64,000 bases of DNA from Macrocybe gigantea (GCA_011319805.1 SJRY01000261.1:186001-250000), one strand, 5' to 3'; positions 9,636 to 22,556 are shown, counted from the first letter of the stretch. The notes: generated from the sequence alone by a model not told the origin. Numbers and translations: made by a program.

Positions 9636-10891
9636 ATGGCGCCGATTAGGACCGTGAGCTGATAACCTTGCGTGTTGACGAGCACTTGCTGATGGTGTAC
9701 GGAGCAGCAATGGACTCGTCTCATCCGCTTCGTCGCACAAGAAACGGCGCGCGTGCATATCGGCCAGCCAATCGACTCCACTCTCGACGGTGCGTGCTTA
9801 CGCTTACTCACAGTACGACCTCAGCGTATTCAAGCAGACTCCCTTGTTCAGTCGGCCTCGCCGCCCATGAAGGCAGGCCGATTCGAGCGTACGAGATTGT
9901 TGGTTCTGCGCTGGACCCTTCTTCGTCCGTCTCGAGCACCGTGCTCACCGTCAAGACGCTCTTGACTCCGCTCTCAAACGACGAGATCAAGATCGTCCGC
10001 TGCCTCGGTCTCAATTATTCTGACCATGCAGTACGTCCGTCACAAACCTACACACTCGGCCAGAGGCTCACACCTTCGTTTCCAGCAAGAAGCCAACCTC
10101 GCAAAACCTGCGTGAGTATACCCCACAATCGCACCTTCCCATGCCCAAGGTGAAACGCCGCGTAGGTTCCCCATACTCTTCTACAAGCCCTTGGCCTCGC
10201 TCATCGGCCCCGGCGCGCCTATAACCATCCCGCGCGTCGCCCAGCCGCCGCACGAGCATCTGCCTGACTACGAAGTCGAGCTCGTCATCGTCATCGGCAA
10301 GCCGGCCAAGGACGTCTCCGAAGCCGATGCGCTCGACTACGTCCTAGGCTACACCGGCGCCAACGACGTCTCCTTCCGAAAACACCAGTTCGCCGTCTCC
10401 CAGTGGGGCTTTTCAAAGGGATTCGGTGCGGCGTGCTCAGTTTGTTTTTGCTCTTCGTCTACCCTCGACTGATACATGGCGCGCAGACAACACCAACCCG
10501 CTAGGCCCTTGCCTCGTCGCCGCATCGGCTATACCAGATCCTCAGACCGTCTCCCTCAAATGCATCGTCAACGATAAGGTGCTCCAGAACGGTTCGGCTA
10601 CGTGCGTTGTTTGAAGGCTGGCTGCACTGTTACCTCGTGCTGACACCCTTCCAAACCAGTGATCAAATCTTCAACGTCCGGCAGACGGTGTCCTTCCTCT
10701 CACAGGGTACCACGCTCGAACCGGGGTCTATCATTCTCACGGGCACGCCCAAAGGCGTAGGTTCGGTCAAGAAACCACCCGTGTACCTCAAGGGTGGCGA
10801 TCGCGTCACTGTCTGGCTCAGCGGGGGGATCGGTAGCCTCGTTAACGATGTTCACGAGGAAGGCAATGCTGGATCTAGGGCGAAGCTTTAG
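9636..10891 (+). CDS. Fumarylacetoacetate hydrolase (FAH) family enzyme, acylpyruvase/FAHD-like
   Basis: Starts MAPIRT at 9636, with a donor right after. Later exons give GLAAHEGRPIRAYEIVG, IKIVRCLGLNYSDHA, FPILFYKPLASLIGPGAPI, HEHLPDYEVELVIVIGKPAK, YTGANDVSFRKHQF, DNTNPLGPCLVAA and GTTLEPGSIILTGTPKGVG, then a stop at 10891. The order matches the FAH C-terminal fold. The acidic residues of the YEVEL segment and the later Asp before NTNPLGP are the expected divalent-metal ligands. Family members hydrolyse C-C bonds of acylpyruvates or decarboxylate oxaloacetate. The size, about 300 residues without the large FAH N-terminal domain, fits FAHD1/FAHD2 better than tyrosine-pathway FAH. The exact substrate cannot be read from sequence. 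Confidence 0.85.
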
Positions 10892-11026
10892 GCGAGGGTT
10901 GTGTCATAACGCTTGTACAATATGCATCGTCAACACGAAGCTGTTTGCATTTGAAAGGTGGATGAAACTAAAATTACAAGAAATTTGAGATATGAATATT
11001 TGCATAGATATTCAAAGATTGAGAAC

Positions 11027-13379
11027 TTAGAATCCCAGACCGCCAAAGACGATCAGTTTTGTGTTCATGTACTCCTCAATGCCATGTCCGCCCTCCCTTC
11101 CGATGCCGCTTTCCTTGACTCCTCCGAAGGGGGTGGTTGCACTGCTGACTATTCCAGTATTAGCGCCGACCATTCCAACCTCGAGCTTCTCTGCGACCCT
11201 CCACACTCGTCCGACATCGCGCGAGAAGAAGTACCCAGCAAGGCCAACGTCAGTTGAATTCGCAAGCTTGATCACTTCGTCTTCAGTCTCGAATTTGACA
11301 ATCGCGGCCAGAGGTCCAAAAGTCTCTTCGCTGCACAAAGCGGCGTTAGCTGGCACGTCGCTAAGCACCGTTGGAAGGTAGAAGTTGCTGTCCGGGATAG
11401 CTTTGCCACCGACAAGGACTTGAGCACCTTTGGAGACGGCATCGTCAACGTGTCTTGCAACTTTGGAAACAGCTCTCTCGTGAATGAGAGGACCATGTGT
11501 CCTATCCGAAGGTCGTCAGCAATGAACAGAACCAAAAGACTAGCGAAGAAAGTGCTCACGTTCCCTCTTCCATACCATCGCCAACCTTAAACGCCGCAAC
11601 CCTGTCAGCGAGACGAGACGCAAAGTCCGCATATACAGATGACTGGACGTAAATCCTGTTCGCACAAACACAAGTCTGACCGGTGCCACGGAATTTGCAA
11701 ATGATAGCCGCTAAACAGCCTTTTCAGTCGGCCACAATCAGCCTAATTTCTTATACTGACCTTCAACGGCTTCATCAATATTGGCGTCGTCGAAAACAAT
11801 GAAAGGTGCGTTTCCTCCAGCTTCGATAGATACTCTAGCATAGAGATTTAGTAATGGGACGTGAAGCAAAGAATCCGCCCTAACGGACTTTTTTAGCGTC
11901 GATGATGCCATGCCGTAAAGCAGTTTCGCCACAGGTGTTGAACCAGTAAAAGTAACCTTTTTGACAATCTTGTTCTCGCACATTTCCCTCCCAACCTCGT
12001 TGACGTTCTTCAGAGTAGGTACGACGTTGATAACACCCTCTGGAACACCAGCGCGCGTCGCCAACTGATTTGCGGATAAAATGTCACAACTAAGGCTCAA
12101 CAAGAAACAACGAATACTGACCTCAGCAAGAGCAAGGGCAGAAAAGGGCGTTTCAGGAGGCGGTTTTATGACGGTGGTGCAACCTGCGGCAAGAGCTGCG
12201 CCGAGTTTTCGAGTAATCATAGCAGAAGGGAAATTCCATGGCGTAAAGATAGATCTGGGCAGAAGTCAACGAGGAATCATGCATCATGATGAAGTCATGC
12301 CGTACACAACGCCTACGAGACAGTAAGAGAGCCCGCCATCTTCTGCACAAAGTATTCACGCACCGACTGGTTGCTTAATGACAATATTGCGCGTGGTCTT
12401 GATGGCGGACGGTATGTGCTCTTTCGGGGATGTGAATCAGGATCCTAAAGAAAGAAAACAACTAATGCACAGACCTCCGTACGTTCGAACAGCCTCCTCC
12501 GCTATTGAAGAACGTCAGCGAAGGGCAAGCCAGCGAAGAACCTGACATACCGAACCACTGTTTGAGGAAACGAGTCAAACAAGCAAATAAAAAGAAATGA
12601 GCCCATCATACCTCCAAAAATGATGCGCTATATGCGTTTTCCCCCTACGGACGCGTAAATGCGCATATAGATGGAATCTTATCTCCATACCTTTCCCTCT
12701 GCCAACGTCTTGCCGTTTTCGAGAGTCTGGTGACGTGCGTCGGTCAGCAAATGCAGATGTTGCGTGACCCGAGAAGAGGCACTCAACGATAATTTTGCCC
12801 AGGTCATCATGGTGTTCTTTCATGAGTGCAAAGAATTTCACCAGTATGTCATGACGATACTATTTGACGGCGACATCAGTAGGTAGGATCACTAACGCAT
12901 ATGTTCTCATAACCTTTGCGGTAGTGCGACTCCAGGCAGGAAATGCTCTGTCAGCGGCATCGATGGCTTCCTTGGTCTCGGCTATACCCATATCCGGGAC
13001 GGTTCCCAGCTCCTTGCGAGTTGCAGGATCTGAAGCGATAGTCAAAGGCCAGGTAGATAACAGCGAGGATGTGAGACAGACTGGTCACGACGATGCGTTC
13101 GCCATCCTTGGCATCGAGCCATTTTCCATCGATTAAACCTTGGAATTTGATCAAAGAGGGGTCCTTAAGCCCAAACTTGGAGACAAAAGGGCATTGAGAA
13201 GACTAGTCAAAACGTAGACGAGACACCATGGCGAAGAAGGGAAGGCTCACTGCAGCAGCTTGGTTACTGGACATTCTCGAGTGCGGGAGATGATTGGAGG
13301 CGGCGACAGGGAGACAGAGGGTGCCGCGATGGGAGAGGAGGCTTGTGGAAAGCCTGAAGAGCGAATTGGGGAGACGCAT
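11027..13379 (-). CDS. UGA2: Succinate-semialdehyde dehydrogenase (aldehyde dehydrogenase superfamily)
   Basis: Many-exon gene starting at 13379 with a basic, Ser-rich leader ([19 protein letters not shown]) that looks like a mitochondrial presequence. Then follow [53 protein letters not shown] (cofactor binding), [31 protein letters not shown] (catalytic Glu), [15 protein letters not shown] (nucleophilic Cys), [13 protein letters not shown] and a tail [20 protein letters not shown]. This matches SSADH, which oxidises succinate semialdehyde to succinate in the GABA shunt. SSADHs usually have ELGGNAPF; here Leu is Ala. The leader supports mitochondrial location, while yeast Uga2 is cytosolic. 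Function as SSADH rather than another ALDH is a family-level inference. Confidence 0.85.
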
Positions 13380-13507
13380 CGTTCCGGGCTGTCGGTTATC
13401 CGGTCAGAAGAGGCAACCAAAATGTTACAACTCCCATGATCATGACCTCATATATTGACCTCGTGACCATTTACAAACAAGGCAATATCTGGAAAACTAT
13501 GATGGGT

Positions 13508-15400
13508 TCAACGAATACTGTATCCGTAGACATCCAACGTTATTCTCCTGCGTTGCGCTATCCGTCGCACTACGGCAGGTATAGTAGGTGGTGGACCCAC
13601 TCCCTTTCTGATGAGAGTAATCGATTTCCAGGCAGTTTTACCCATTGCATCTGGTAGATCTGCACAACGTAGACCTAAGGCGTCCTCCACCCTCAATCCC
13701 GGGTAGGAGCCAACACCCCGCAAATGCGGACGGTGATTCTTGATGAAAGCAACAGAGATCAGATCGCCGAGGAGGCTGGCCGAAGCAAGAGAGGTCATGT
13801 GCGGAATTGCTATATCCAAGGCATAGCCTTCGTCCTGCCCGCGAGATATTTTCAGGTCGGCGAAATCGATCGTCTTTATGGAAGGCCCAATTCGGAGCAA
13901 GAAAGCGAGGAGCGAGGAATTTGAGACCTCGACATTGTAGAGGTTGAGCTGGGCAAGATTGGATCCCGTCTGTGGTACGAAGCCCAATAGTTGATTGTCG
14001 TGGATGGTACCACTAGACAGTGACAACTGTTCCAGGTTGCGTGGATTCGTGCTCTAATGATAGTGAGATCAATGTCTGGTGCGCGCAGAAGACAATAATA
14101 CAGACCATAGGATAATCCGAACGCGGTCTAGGGTGAAAAAAAGGAGGTCTCAAGGCAGTAAGAAGATCCCCAAACCAGGAAGACGGCAAAGCCGCCCATC
14201 CCGCAATAGCAAGGCTTCGTAAATTGGGCCAATTCATTGCCAATTCGCGGATGCCATCCAAGGTGAAGTTGGGGGCAGGCGCGTTTGCTCTGCGGCTAAA
14301 ATCAAAAGAAACGATCTTTTGGTAGTATTGCAGTGTCTCCAAAAGCTCGATATTGAGAGAGCCGTGTAGAGATTCGAGGGACAATGTACGAACATATGGG
14401 ATGGAGCGAATGATACTTAGAACATCCCGAGGCGATGCGCTGGATGACCCATACTCGTCTATGAGTGTGAGCATGTCAAATGATTTTATCAGTTCCCCTC
14501 TCTCGGGCCTCATCCTGAGACAACGGGAAATGACGTCCGGTGGAGATAGGTCAACGCCAGCCACTCCGATATTCTCAAAGTACATGTCGAGAACAGGTGT
14601 CCATGCCTTGCAAACACTTCCCATAGCGAAAAGCGATTGCTTCGTCCTATCCCAGTAGTGTTCAGCAATACGCCAGAGGACATCCTTTGGGAGAGGCGCC
14701 GGCCGCACCCGTCGATGCAGAGGGATAATGCGTATCTGGCACGCTCTGGATAGGGTGTCTGAATCTCGGAAATGCTGATGAAGACCCAAAGGCGGAATGC
14801 GAGCAGGCGCCAAAAATCGGATTCGAGGGGCAGTGATAGGGCAGAGGAAACGCAACGTCGTGGATTTTGACGATGGGCCACAAGGTGTGATGCGGTTGTA
14901 CGCAACACGGGTCGCATTTGTCCACTCATACTGGTTCTGCAAGACGAGATGACACCAGCTCGAACTCGTGGGATGCCGCACGAGCCTGAATATTATCCTG
15001 CAAAGTGGACGAGTACCAGCAGGCGCTTCGATGATATTTTGTACCAGTTGCCTGCTACTTCGTATTTCCTCTTTACGATTTCGCAGAGCGGAACGTATGT
15101 TCTCCTTCGAGTCGTGAGCACACCAAAGATAGTCTTCTTTGAGGTCCTGAACTCGCCGATCACCAGTGCCATCAAGTGAGAAATGAGTAGGAGTAGGACG
15201 AATCGGGAGTATAGGGGATAAGGACTCACAACACCGTCCAGATAATCATGTTCTTCGTCATAAACGATCATCACCTGTATTCCGCTAAAGTCATCGTGGG
15301 CGCCTGCATCCAGGACGACAGAAATGGACAAGCGAGGTGCTTCGAACATGCTGAAGCTCATCCAGTGGTTGGGATCCAAATCACAATTCTGTCTTTCCAT
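13508..15400 (-). CDS. F-box/leucine-rich-repeat-like protein
   Basis: The well-supported part (13508-about 14760) reads APLPKDVLWRIAEHYW then SLFAMGSVCKAW, an F-box-like motif, followed by leucine-rich segments such as IPYVRTLSLESLHGSLNIEL, NWPNLRSLAIAGWAALP and, after an intron at about 14053-14106, TGSNLAQLNLYNVEVSNSSL. Such proteins are substrate receptors of SCF ubiquitin ligases and are greatly expanded in Agaricomycetes. Upstream the frame stays open, and an exon from about 15400 (MERQNCDLDPNHW) can splice over a GTGAGT intron (about 15180-15230) into ENIRSALRNRKEEIRSSRQL, a helical stretch often found ahead of these F-boxes. That 5' part is less certain and could belong to a separate gene. 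Confidence 0.6.
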
Positions 15401-15592
15401 TTATTCTTGAGTTCGAGTGTTTTCAGCGGAATCAGAAAGGGCTGAGCTGGAGCAGCTGCTTGTGGTGGCCGAACGTCCAGTTCGAACATGACGGTGGGAC
15501 TGGGAAATGATGTGATCGCATCCAACGGACAAACCGGAAAGACAAACAGCTTGAAGGTCACAACTATTACATGCATTTCAATTTCAGCATCT

Positions 15593-16917
15593 TCAATGAC
15601 GCTTACTCCGGCCAGTCTGTTTCCTGGGTTCTACACTATCCAAGAATCCTCCCAATTCCAGCGCGTTCCGCGCCGCTTGATTGATATGTTTAAATCTGTC
15701 TGGTCCCAAATGTATTTCTCCGAAATATCGCGTCACGACCACCAAAACATTGTTTAATTCCTAAACGCCAGTCAGCGGTCTACATAAACATTGAACGAGT
15801 TGCTTACAAGAATCTGTAACAAGTGGGCAAGACGCCCGCCTGCTGCGTTCTCACCGTCATCGTCATTGTCTGCCAAAGAAGTTCAAGTCAGCAAGAAACG
15901 AAGCTTGAGAGAAAAGAGACGGGACCTTGATACAGCACGGTTCCAACTTGACACCGCCAGGCATTAATGATGGGATGCGCTGCACGCGCTATTCGTCTGT
16001 CCGAGGTCAAGTACGACAATACGATTGGAACTTCTGATGGATGAGATATTCGGCAAGCCCTCCCGATGAAAGAGCTCTTTCGGTCTACGATCGGCTCGGC
16101 GATAAACATTTCCAGTCCTTCTGGCAAGGCTGGTGCTTGTGCTGACGGTTCCTCTTTCGTCGCAACTGACTGGATGAGGTTTCCTCGAGAGTTTTCTGCA
16201 GAAGGTCCTCCAGCTGTTCCACTGCCCCGTTCATCTTCTCTCATCAGCTCTCCAGCTTTCTCTGCGCTCAGCCGCTCTTCATACCACTTGCCACATTTTT
16301 CGACCACGTTCTGCAGTCCATCAAAGACGCATACGGAGTCAGGGGCCCATTCTATGCCATTTATAGAGATAAACGTCCGCAGGATGGATCCGAACAACGA
16401 GGAATCAGCGCCGAAAGCACCTATGTATCGTGACAGAAGCTGTAATTGGGGAGGCGACGAGGCTGGGTATGTCGAAGGAAGAGTGACAAGAACTCGTATG
16501 GAGATGCCTTCGTGAGGTGAAGGTAGGCTTGCGATCGATTCATCCAATATTTATGTGATTTTTCAACTTGGTCTGTTGTAGGTCGGTTTGCTAGCAAATT
16601 GAAATCATGCTCACCTCAAGAGGGCCTCATATCTGATCACACCGGCATCATACGCGCCTGTGGTACCCCGAGTGTCATGGTTATCATGGTTGTTGTTGTC
16701 CTTTGGAGGATGCCAAACCCGCACGGCATCAGCACCGTAGATGGATTGAAGCACTGTCCTGATCATTGATCTCAAAAAATACGTATAAATTGAATTTATG
16801 CCGCTTACCTTCAATCTCTGATGCCACAACCTCCTTCTCTGGCTGCTGTGAGAGCTTTGCAATAAGAGAGCTGATTTGCTCTACGTATTCTTTATCATTG
16901 TCCACAGGTGAAGCCAT
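15593..16917 (-). CDS. YIH1: IMPACT/YIH1 family protein (RWD domain plus UPF0029 domain)
   Basis: Starts at 16917 (MASPVDNDKEYVEQISSLIA). The N-terminal half is an RWD domain: EIEVLQSIYGADAV then YEALLR and ISIRVLVTLPSTYPASSPPQ. After an acidic linker comes the UPF0029/IMPACT domain: KSSFIGRACRISHPSEVPIV, ARAAHPIINAWR, and a later exon ELNNVLVVVTRYFGEIHLGP then DRFKHINQAARNALE. In yeast Yih1 and mammalian IMPACT the RWD region competes for Gcn1 and so restrains activation of the eIF2alpha kinase Gcn2. A Gly/Asn/Asp-rich insertion (DNNNHDNHDTRGTTG) follows the first RWD helix. The stop is at 15593-15595. Confidence 0.85.
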
Positions 16918-17028
16918 TGAGGGTGTTCAGATGAAGCAAATCGATCGTCAAGTGACATAAATGGAAATTACATAATAAATGCCACATTCATCATCGTGTA
17001 CGTCGTTGCCAACGTTCTCGACGAGTCA

Positions 17029-18756
17029 ATGCCCGCAGCGCAGTCAGTGAGAGTCGTCGTTCGCTTGCCATGGAATCGACCAGATAATCCTCCAGATGAT
17101 CCTCCCAAGGTACGTCCAGGATATTCTCTGGGTCGAGTTGAAAGTACGGATTGACGTTTGAGTTCATTAGATCGAGTGGACACCAGAGAAGGCCGATATC
17201 CTGTGGAAAGTCATAGAGCGTTCTCGGTCGAGTGACAGTAGCGGTGCTGACTGTGAGCACCCTTGTTCTGCCTGTGTACCGTCCTGATACTAATTTCACG
17301 TCTATCATCAGGGAAGGGACTTGCCGCACATCTCGACGTACCACTGCCTTATCTGCTGTACCGCGTGAACGCGCGATTCCAGGAAGAAATTCGCGGTTTG
17401 CGAGACATCCAAGGTGCTCTCAACCCGCAGAACAACAATGGATCCAATAATACGATTTCTCCTGTCCAAGCCTCACCTCAACCTGGCGAAGACTCTCCGT
17501 CCCCTGATAAACCTCTCGCCTTCCCCCGTTATCACTTTCCGGATGGAAGCGTGCACAATCGTCCATTAGACGGTTCCGGACGTCTCCCGACGCGCTTAAG
17601 CGTCCGTGCTCGACTCAGTTCTTTGAACTCCACTCATAGCAATTCCGCCTCCCCACTGCGTCCCAAGAAGGCGACGTCCTCATCAACGATCACGCTCCAG
17701 GCTCACAGGAGGCATTCGCACCAACACCATACGCATCTCCGCCCCATGTCGACGTCTCCCACTCCCTCCGCATCATCTTCTTCATCAGGACGAAGAGGAG
17801 GATCCGAATCCGACGACGAAGACGATGAAGAAGAGGAAGAGCTCATGCTGAAAGAAGAGGAAGCAGAGAGGCATGCAGAGGAACAGGAAGCACTAGATCG
17901 GAAGTTGGAGCGTCTGCATCAAATGATGACAAGTGATGCCCTGGGACTTGTGGGTTCCTCCAGACCTTCGACCAGACCCAGACCGAGGGACGGTATGATG
18001 GTTAAGGCAGAAAGGGAAAAAGATCTAAGACAAAGGCAGCGCGCCGCTTCTGCATCGACTATGACTGACCGAGGTCGCTTTAGCCTTAGTCATGGGCTTG
18101 CCCAGGGAGACGCTTCGGGTGACTTGCAACAACGGTCGACACTCAATTCGGAGGACCATCAGCAGAATCGTCAGCATGTGCGCCACGGTTTGCCTTCTTC
18201 CACCACCCGCAGTGCTAGCGTGAGCACAAGCCAAAGTGTATCCAGCGCAAGCTCCCCGCAAGGCTCCATTCCCGACATACCTTCACCCCTGCCCAAGAGT
18301 CACAATCTAGTCCGTCTCTGAGGAGACACCTATCGCCTCCTGGGAAATCATCTAGTCCTCCAACTGTTTCACCTCGTAGCGCTGTGGGGCTGTCACACAG
18401 AAGATACGGTCCGTTGGTTGATAGGGGATTTGGGGTCGTTGGCTCGCATGCACATGCTCAAGGAAGTGGGCACGGATCCGAGACTTCAAGCTTTAGTGAC
18501 TTGAGTGGTATGTCTGGTAGGCTTGTTTCTACGTTCTGTTTCTTTTTCTTTTCACCTATCGCTGCTTGGCCTAACCGACGAATGTGTCCCCATTTTCTTA
18601 GATGCCAGCCTCTCTCCTTCTGCTCTGGAAAGTGCACTATTGTCGAACATCCGTGGTGCCAACTCACGATTGTGAGTCAAACTCTGAATTATTCGACAAC
18701 AATCTCCAAAATCATCTTTTCCAGTTCGTATCACACACGCAGCCGTATGTCTTGAC
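17029..18756 (+). CDS. ATG29: Autophagy-related protein 29 (Atg29)
   Basis: Exon 1 (from 17029) reads MPAAQSVRVVVRLPWNRP. After a short intron, ADILWKVIERSRSSDSSGAD splices in phase through GTGAGC into WKGLAAHLDVPLPYLLYRVN then ARFQEEIRGL. This is the conserved Atg29 N-terminal domain. Atg29 works with Atg31 and Atg17 as a scaffold of the pre-autophagosomal structure in fungi. A long Ser/Pro-rich tail with an acidic block (ESDDEDDEEEEELML) and a coiled coil follows, longer than in yeast. Near 18292 the frame must step by -1 (PSPLP to QESQSSPSLRRHLSP), probably a lost C. Further exons include ASLSPSALESALLSNIRGAN. The end near 18756 is approximate. Confidence 0.82.
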
Positions 18757-19022
18757 GACGTTGTCATAAAGTCATATATCCCGTCATGTTTTCTTTTTTC
18801 ATATCATCTCTTTCCCCAATTTGATTCCGCCCATCATCCCATACCGCAACATTACCATGCACATGTATATTTTTTATGACTCTGGTCTGCAGATTTGTAA
18901 GAACATAGCAGATTCCGACATATTCCAGCACCTTCCATTGATCCAAAGAGTTTTCTTAGACGAGTGTCTGTCGGGAGCGACTTCGGCGATCGAGGACGCG
19001 TGGTACCCAGGTCAGCATTGGA

Positions 19023-19029
19023 TATAAAA
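19023..19029 (+). promoter_or_regulatory. TATA box upstream of DDI1
   Basis: TATAAAA lies 193 bp before the DDI1 ATG, in the 460-bp gap after ATG29. A pyrimidine-rich stretch (about 19040-19130) follows, as is common in fungal 5'UTRs. Confidence 0.45.
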
Positions 19030-19215
19030 GGCCGACACTACTGTTTTCACTGCATCACCATTTTCTTTACTTCCCTCCAACCCCCGCTCCGCTTCGGCCT
19101 TTCCTGGTTTCTGTCCTTCTGTCCTTTGTCGCTTGCTTTGATCCACCACGTCCGCGTTACGTTTTTGACGAATAGCATAAAGAAGAATATCGGAGAACGA
19201 TAGGGAGAGGCCGAG

Positions 19216-20982
19216 ATGCAATTGACATTCGTCAACGATTTTGGGCAGACTTTCGTCGTCGAGATCGATCCGAACATGGAACTTGAGAACGTAATGGCAT
19301 TATTGGAGTCAGAGGTAGGTGAGGACGAGGCATTGCCTTATTATTGTTTTGGTTCTATCGATCCTGAACGCTTTTCGTGTTTGACCAATGTTGGAGCCGA
19401 TAAGCTGACCGTCTCTCTTCTTTTATCATCCTCATAATCACCCAACCGTGTTAAAATTTCACGAATGGCAACATGCCTGAAATGGGATACAGTCTGGCAT
19501 TCCTAGCGCTGAACAAAGCATCTCCTATGATGGAAGAGAACTAAACAACCCGAAAGCAACGATGCAGGACCTCGGAGTCAGCAACAACGCGATGCTGCTT
19601 TTGAGACGGAAAGTGGGGAACGTCGCAGGAAGGTGCGATAACAGCAGCATTCGTTGTTCCCACTAATATTGTTCATGGTTCAAGGCCGGTGGAACAAGAT
19701 GCAGAGATGATGCGATTGCAGATACTCGGAGATCCGAATCTCCTGCGTCAGCTACAAGAGGTGCAATAAAGCGTCCATATTCAAACCCATAATGCTCATC
19801 TGCCTGTTCCACGCGCAGGCCCAGCCCGAACTCGCAGCGGCGGTGCAATCGAATCCCCAGCGGTTTGCTGAACTCCTTCGGCAGACCCGCGAGAGGCAGG
19901 GCAACGCCGAATTTGCACGACAACGCGAGATCGAGCGACTGAATGCAGACCCGTTCGACGTCGAAGCCCAGCGCAGGATCGAGGAGGCCATACGCCAGCA
20001 GGCCGTCCTCGAGAATATGGAGCATGCGTTGGAGTATTCCCCCGAGAGTTTCGGAAGGGTTACAATGTTATAGTGAGTCGATTCTTACCTTTGTGCACGA
20101 TTGATTTGACAAACATATCTCCCAACGCATCTTCCAGCATACCTGTTGAAGTGAATTCGCACCCCGTCAAGGCCTTTGTTGACAGCGGAGCTCAACAAAC
20201 GATCAGTTGAGTCGTCATTCTGTCGTGGTGATGTCGGTCGAATCTCATTCTGCATGCAATAACAGTGAGCCCCGAATGTGCCGAAGCTTGTGGGTCAGTC
20301 GCATCTCAGGTGTCATTGCGCCGCTCATGACGTGTTGTTTGATCCCTTTTCCAAACCTAGGATCATGCGTCTAGTGGATAAGCGGTTTGCTGGCATTGCT
20401 CGTGGCGTTGGCACGGCCAAAATCCTCGGACGTGTGCACAGCGCTCAGCTGAAACTAGCTGACCTCCATCTTCCCTGCTCCTTCACCATCATGGAGGTGC
20501 GTACGTTCCTTTACTTCTGTTGATTGAGCTCTACATCCTCATGCATGGCACAGGGTCGAGACGTGGACCTCCTGCTCGGCCTTGACATGCTCAGGGCGCA
20601 TCAAGCCATCATCGACCTCGCCAAAAATGTACTGCGCATCCAGGGCCGCGAAGTCACCTTTCTGTCCGAACACGAGCTCCCCGACAAAGCGCGCGAGGAT
20701 CATCTCGGCTTGGAGGGACCCTCATCGCCATCAGCAGGCCGACCCTCAACATCGTCCTCCAACCCAAGTGGCACATCCAGAGGGTCGTTCCCGGGCTCGG
20801 GCCAAACGCTTGGAAGTGCTCCTGGAGTGTCCAATCCCGGTGCAGCACGATCGTCCAACGCGAGACACCCGGAAGACAAAATTCGCCTGTTGATGGATTT
20901 AGGTGCGACCAGGGAAGTTGCCATCAGTTCATTGGACGCAGCAGGAGGCAACGTGGACGTCGCCGCATCCCTGCTTTTTTAA
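19216..20982 (+). CDS. DDI1: DDI1 retropepsin-like ubiquitin shuttle protein
   Basis: Complete three-domain Ddi1. The N-terminal ubiquitin-like domain reads [20 protein letters not shown] and continues to [14 protein letters not shown]. The middle has helical [16 protein letters not shown] and [15 protein letters not shown]. The retroviral-protease-like domain has [20 protein letters not shown] (catalytic Asp in DSGA) and [20 protein letters not shown]. The C-terminal UBA is [20 protein letters not shown] then [16 protein letters not shown]. At least seven exons join cleanly in frame; the CG/IMRL junction uses a GTCAGT donor. Ddi1 binds ubiquitin chains and proteasomes and cleaves highly ubiquitinated substrates. 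All catalytic and binding motifs are present. Its 3' end converges on SPT3. Confidence 0.93.
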
Positions 20983-21197
20983 CGAACTTTTCCTCGTTGC
21001 TTTCAATTTTTTTCCATCTTACGTTGGAGTCAAAAGGCCTGGAAGAAAAGAACGATCTGAACGCGTGTATAAATAACCAAATGTATGTACAATTGCGTGC
21101 GTGTATACAATAAGAAAAAAATGATAGATGGCATACATGGATTATAATGCAAAGATAAGGAAATGGACAAACAACGATTCAGAATGAAATGGGTGAT

Positions 21198-22556
21198 TTA
21201 GATGAGGCTGACACGAGTCCGTACCAGACCACCCCTCCAGTTGCGGATACCAGCAGAGCGGCGGTGTGACCAGTCGTTCTGCATCCTAGAAAAGGCGTCT
21301 TGTATGTGTTCGGGCCGCAACGGCGTGCGCGCCTCAGGAGGGGGCAAGAACAGGGTATTGACAGGCAACGCAACGTCGGCGTCATGGTCCGGCGATTCCT
21401 CTCTCCTTCGCTTCTCGGCCGGACCACCTAACCCGAGTGTCTTGCGTTTCCCGTGGACCGGAGATGCATAGTCATCGCGTAGGCAGATTTCCTCGAGCGA
21501 TTTCTTGACGCTGAGTCCCGCCAGCGTCAAGGAACGAACCATCTCAAAGGCAAGAAAACCGACGATGTCGACCGTATCGTCGTTAGCTCTCAAGTCGAGA
21601 TGGGGTGGCAAGTTGAGAAATTCCCGGAACCGTTTCGCTTTGAGTTAACGGTAAGCCAAAGGGACATAGCGAGGAAGAGAAATGAACGAGTTCACCTTTT
21701 CTGTACGTGAAAGATGCTTGCCGACAGTCAGAATAATGTTGATACTCTTCTCTGGTCATCTGTTTCGTGGCATCGTCGGCTTCCTATAAGGAATTAGACC
21801 AGTCCTACAACAACGGAAACGGAATGCGAGTACCTTTAAGCGTTGTATGGATGCCTCGTGCGCCTCTATGTCGTCTTCGTCTTCCTCATCGTCAGACTGA
21901 TGACCGCTCTGTCTAAGGACTTCGGAATAGATGGTTGTAATTTCCCAAGGTAACTTGATAGTGATTTTCTGTGCTTTTGCAGCTAATTTGTCTACATTCA
22001 TGTATTAGCCGGAAGCCAGAGAAACAAAAGACAAGTAACACACCATCCGCGCCATCGTCCAACGTCTCGACTTCAACGTTTCCGCCACCGTCTCCTCCGG
22101 GGTCCTTGGCATGCTTCCGTACATCTTTCCAAGACAAGTACGTCCGGAGTCGATTGACTTTCCCCCTGTCATGCCGAATGAGGAATATAAGGTCTTCGGC
22201 GGACAGGTAGCGTGCTCCACGACGACCGGCAAGTGCCCGAGCTTGGACAATCTACTGATGCGTCAAGTGTCAAATCCAGCGCGCAGTATGGCTCACTTAC
22301 AAGTTCAATGAGCTGACTACGAACGATGTCCTCTACCAAGTTCACTGTCTCCTGGTTTGGGTCCTGCACCTCACCGAAGACGAACATCTGAGCATAGTGC
22401 ATATGAAAGCAATCAATGACGAATGGCATGTAGGGAGGATTAAGGACTCACCATCTGGGATATTTCCTGGGTATATTTGTGATCCTTGGTGCTGAGCGAG
22501 GCATCTGGTGCAGTGGCCCTCTTGATGATATTACTGGCGGCCGTCGTTGCCGCCAT
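21198..22556 (-). CDS. SPT3: SAGA complex subunit Spt3
   Basis: Starts at 22556 (MAATTAASNIIKRATAPDAS). Then come MMFVFGEVQDPNQETVNLVE, DIVRSQLIELV, ARALAGRRGARYLSAEDLIF and LIRHDRGKVNRLRTYLSWKD: the first histone fold of the TFIID-18/Spt3 family. Further exons give KLPWEITTIYSEVLRQSG, an acidic insert, REEYQHYSDCRQASFTYRK, RFREFLNLPPHLDLRANDDT and VDIVGFLAFEMVRSLTLAGL, the second fold. The tail after KRRREE is basic and Pro-rich. Spt3 helps SAGA deliver TBP to TATA promoters. The stop is at 21198, 216 bp from the DDI1 stop (convergent). Confidence 0.92.

Noticed and set aside
16991..17344. 117-codon minus-strand ORF opposite ATG29 exons
   Set aside because: Shadow of the ATG29 coding strand, whose exons match the family and splice in phase.
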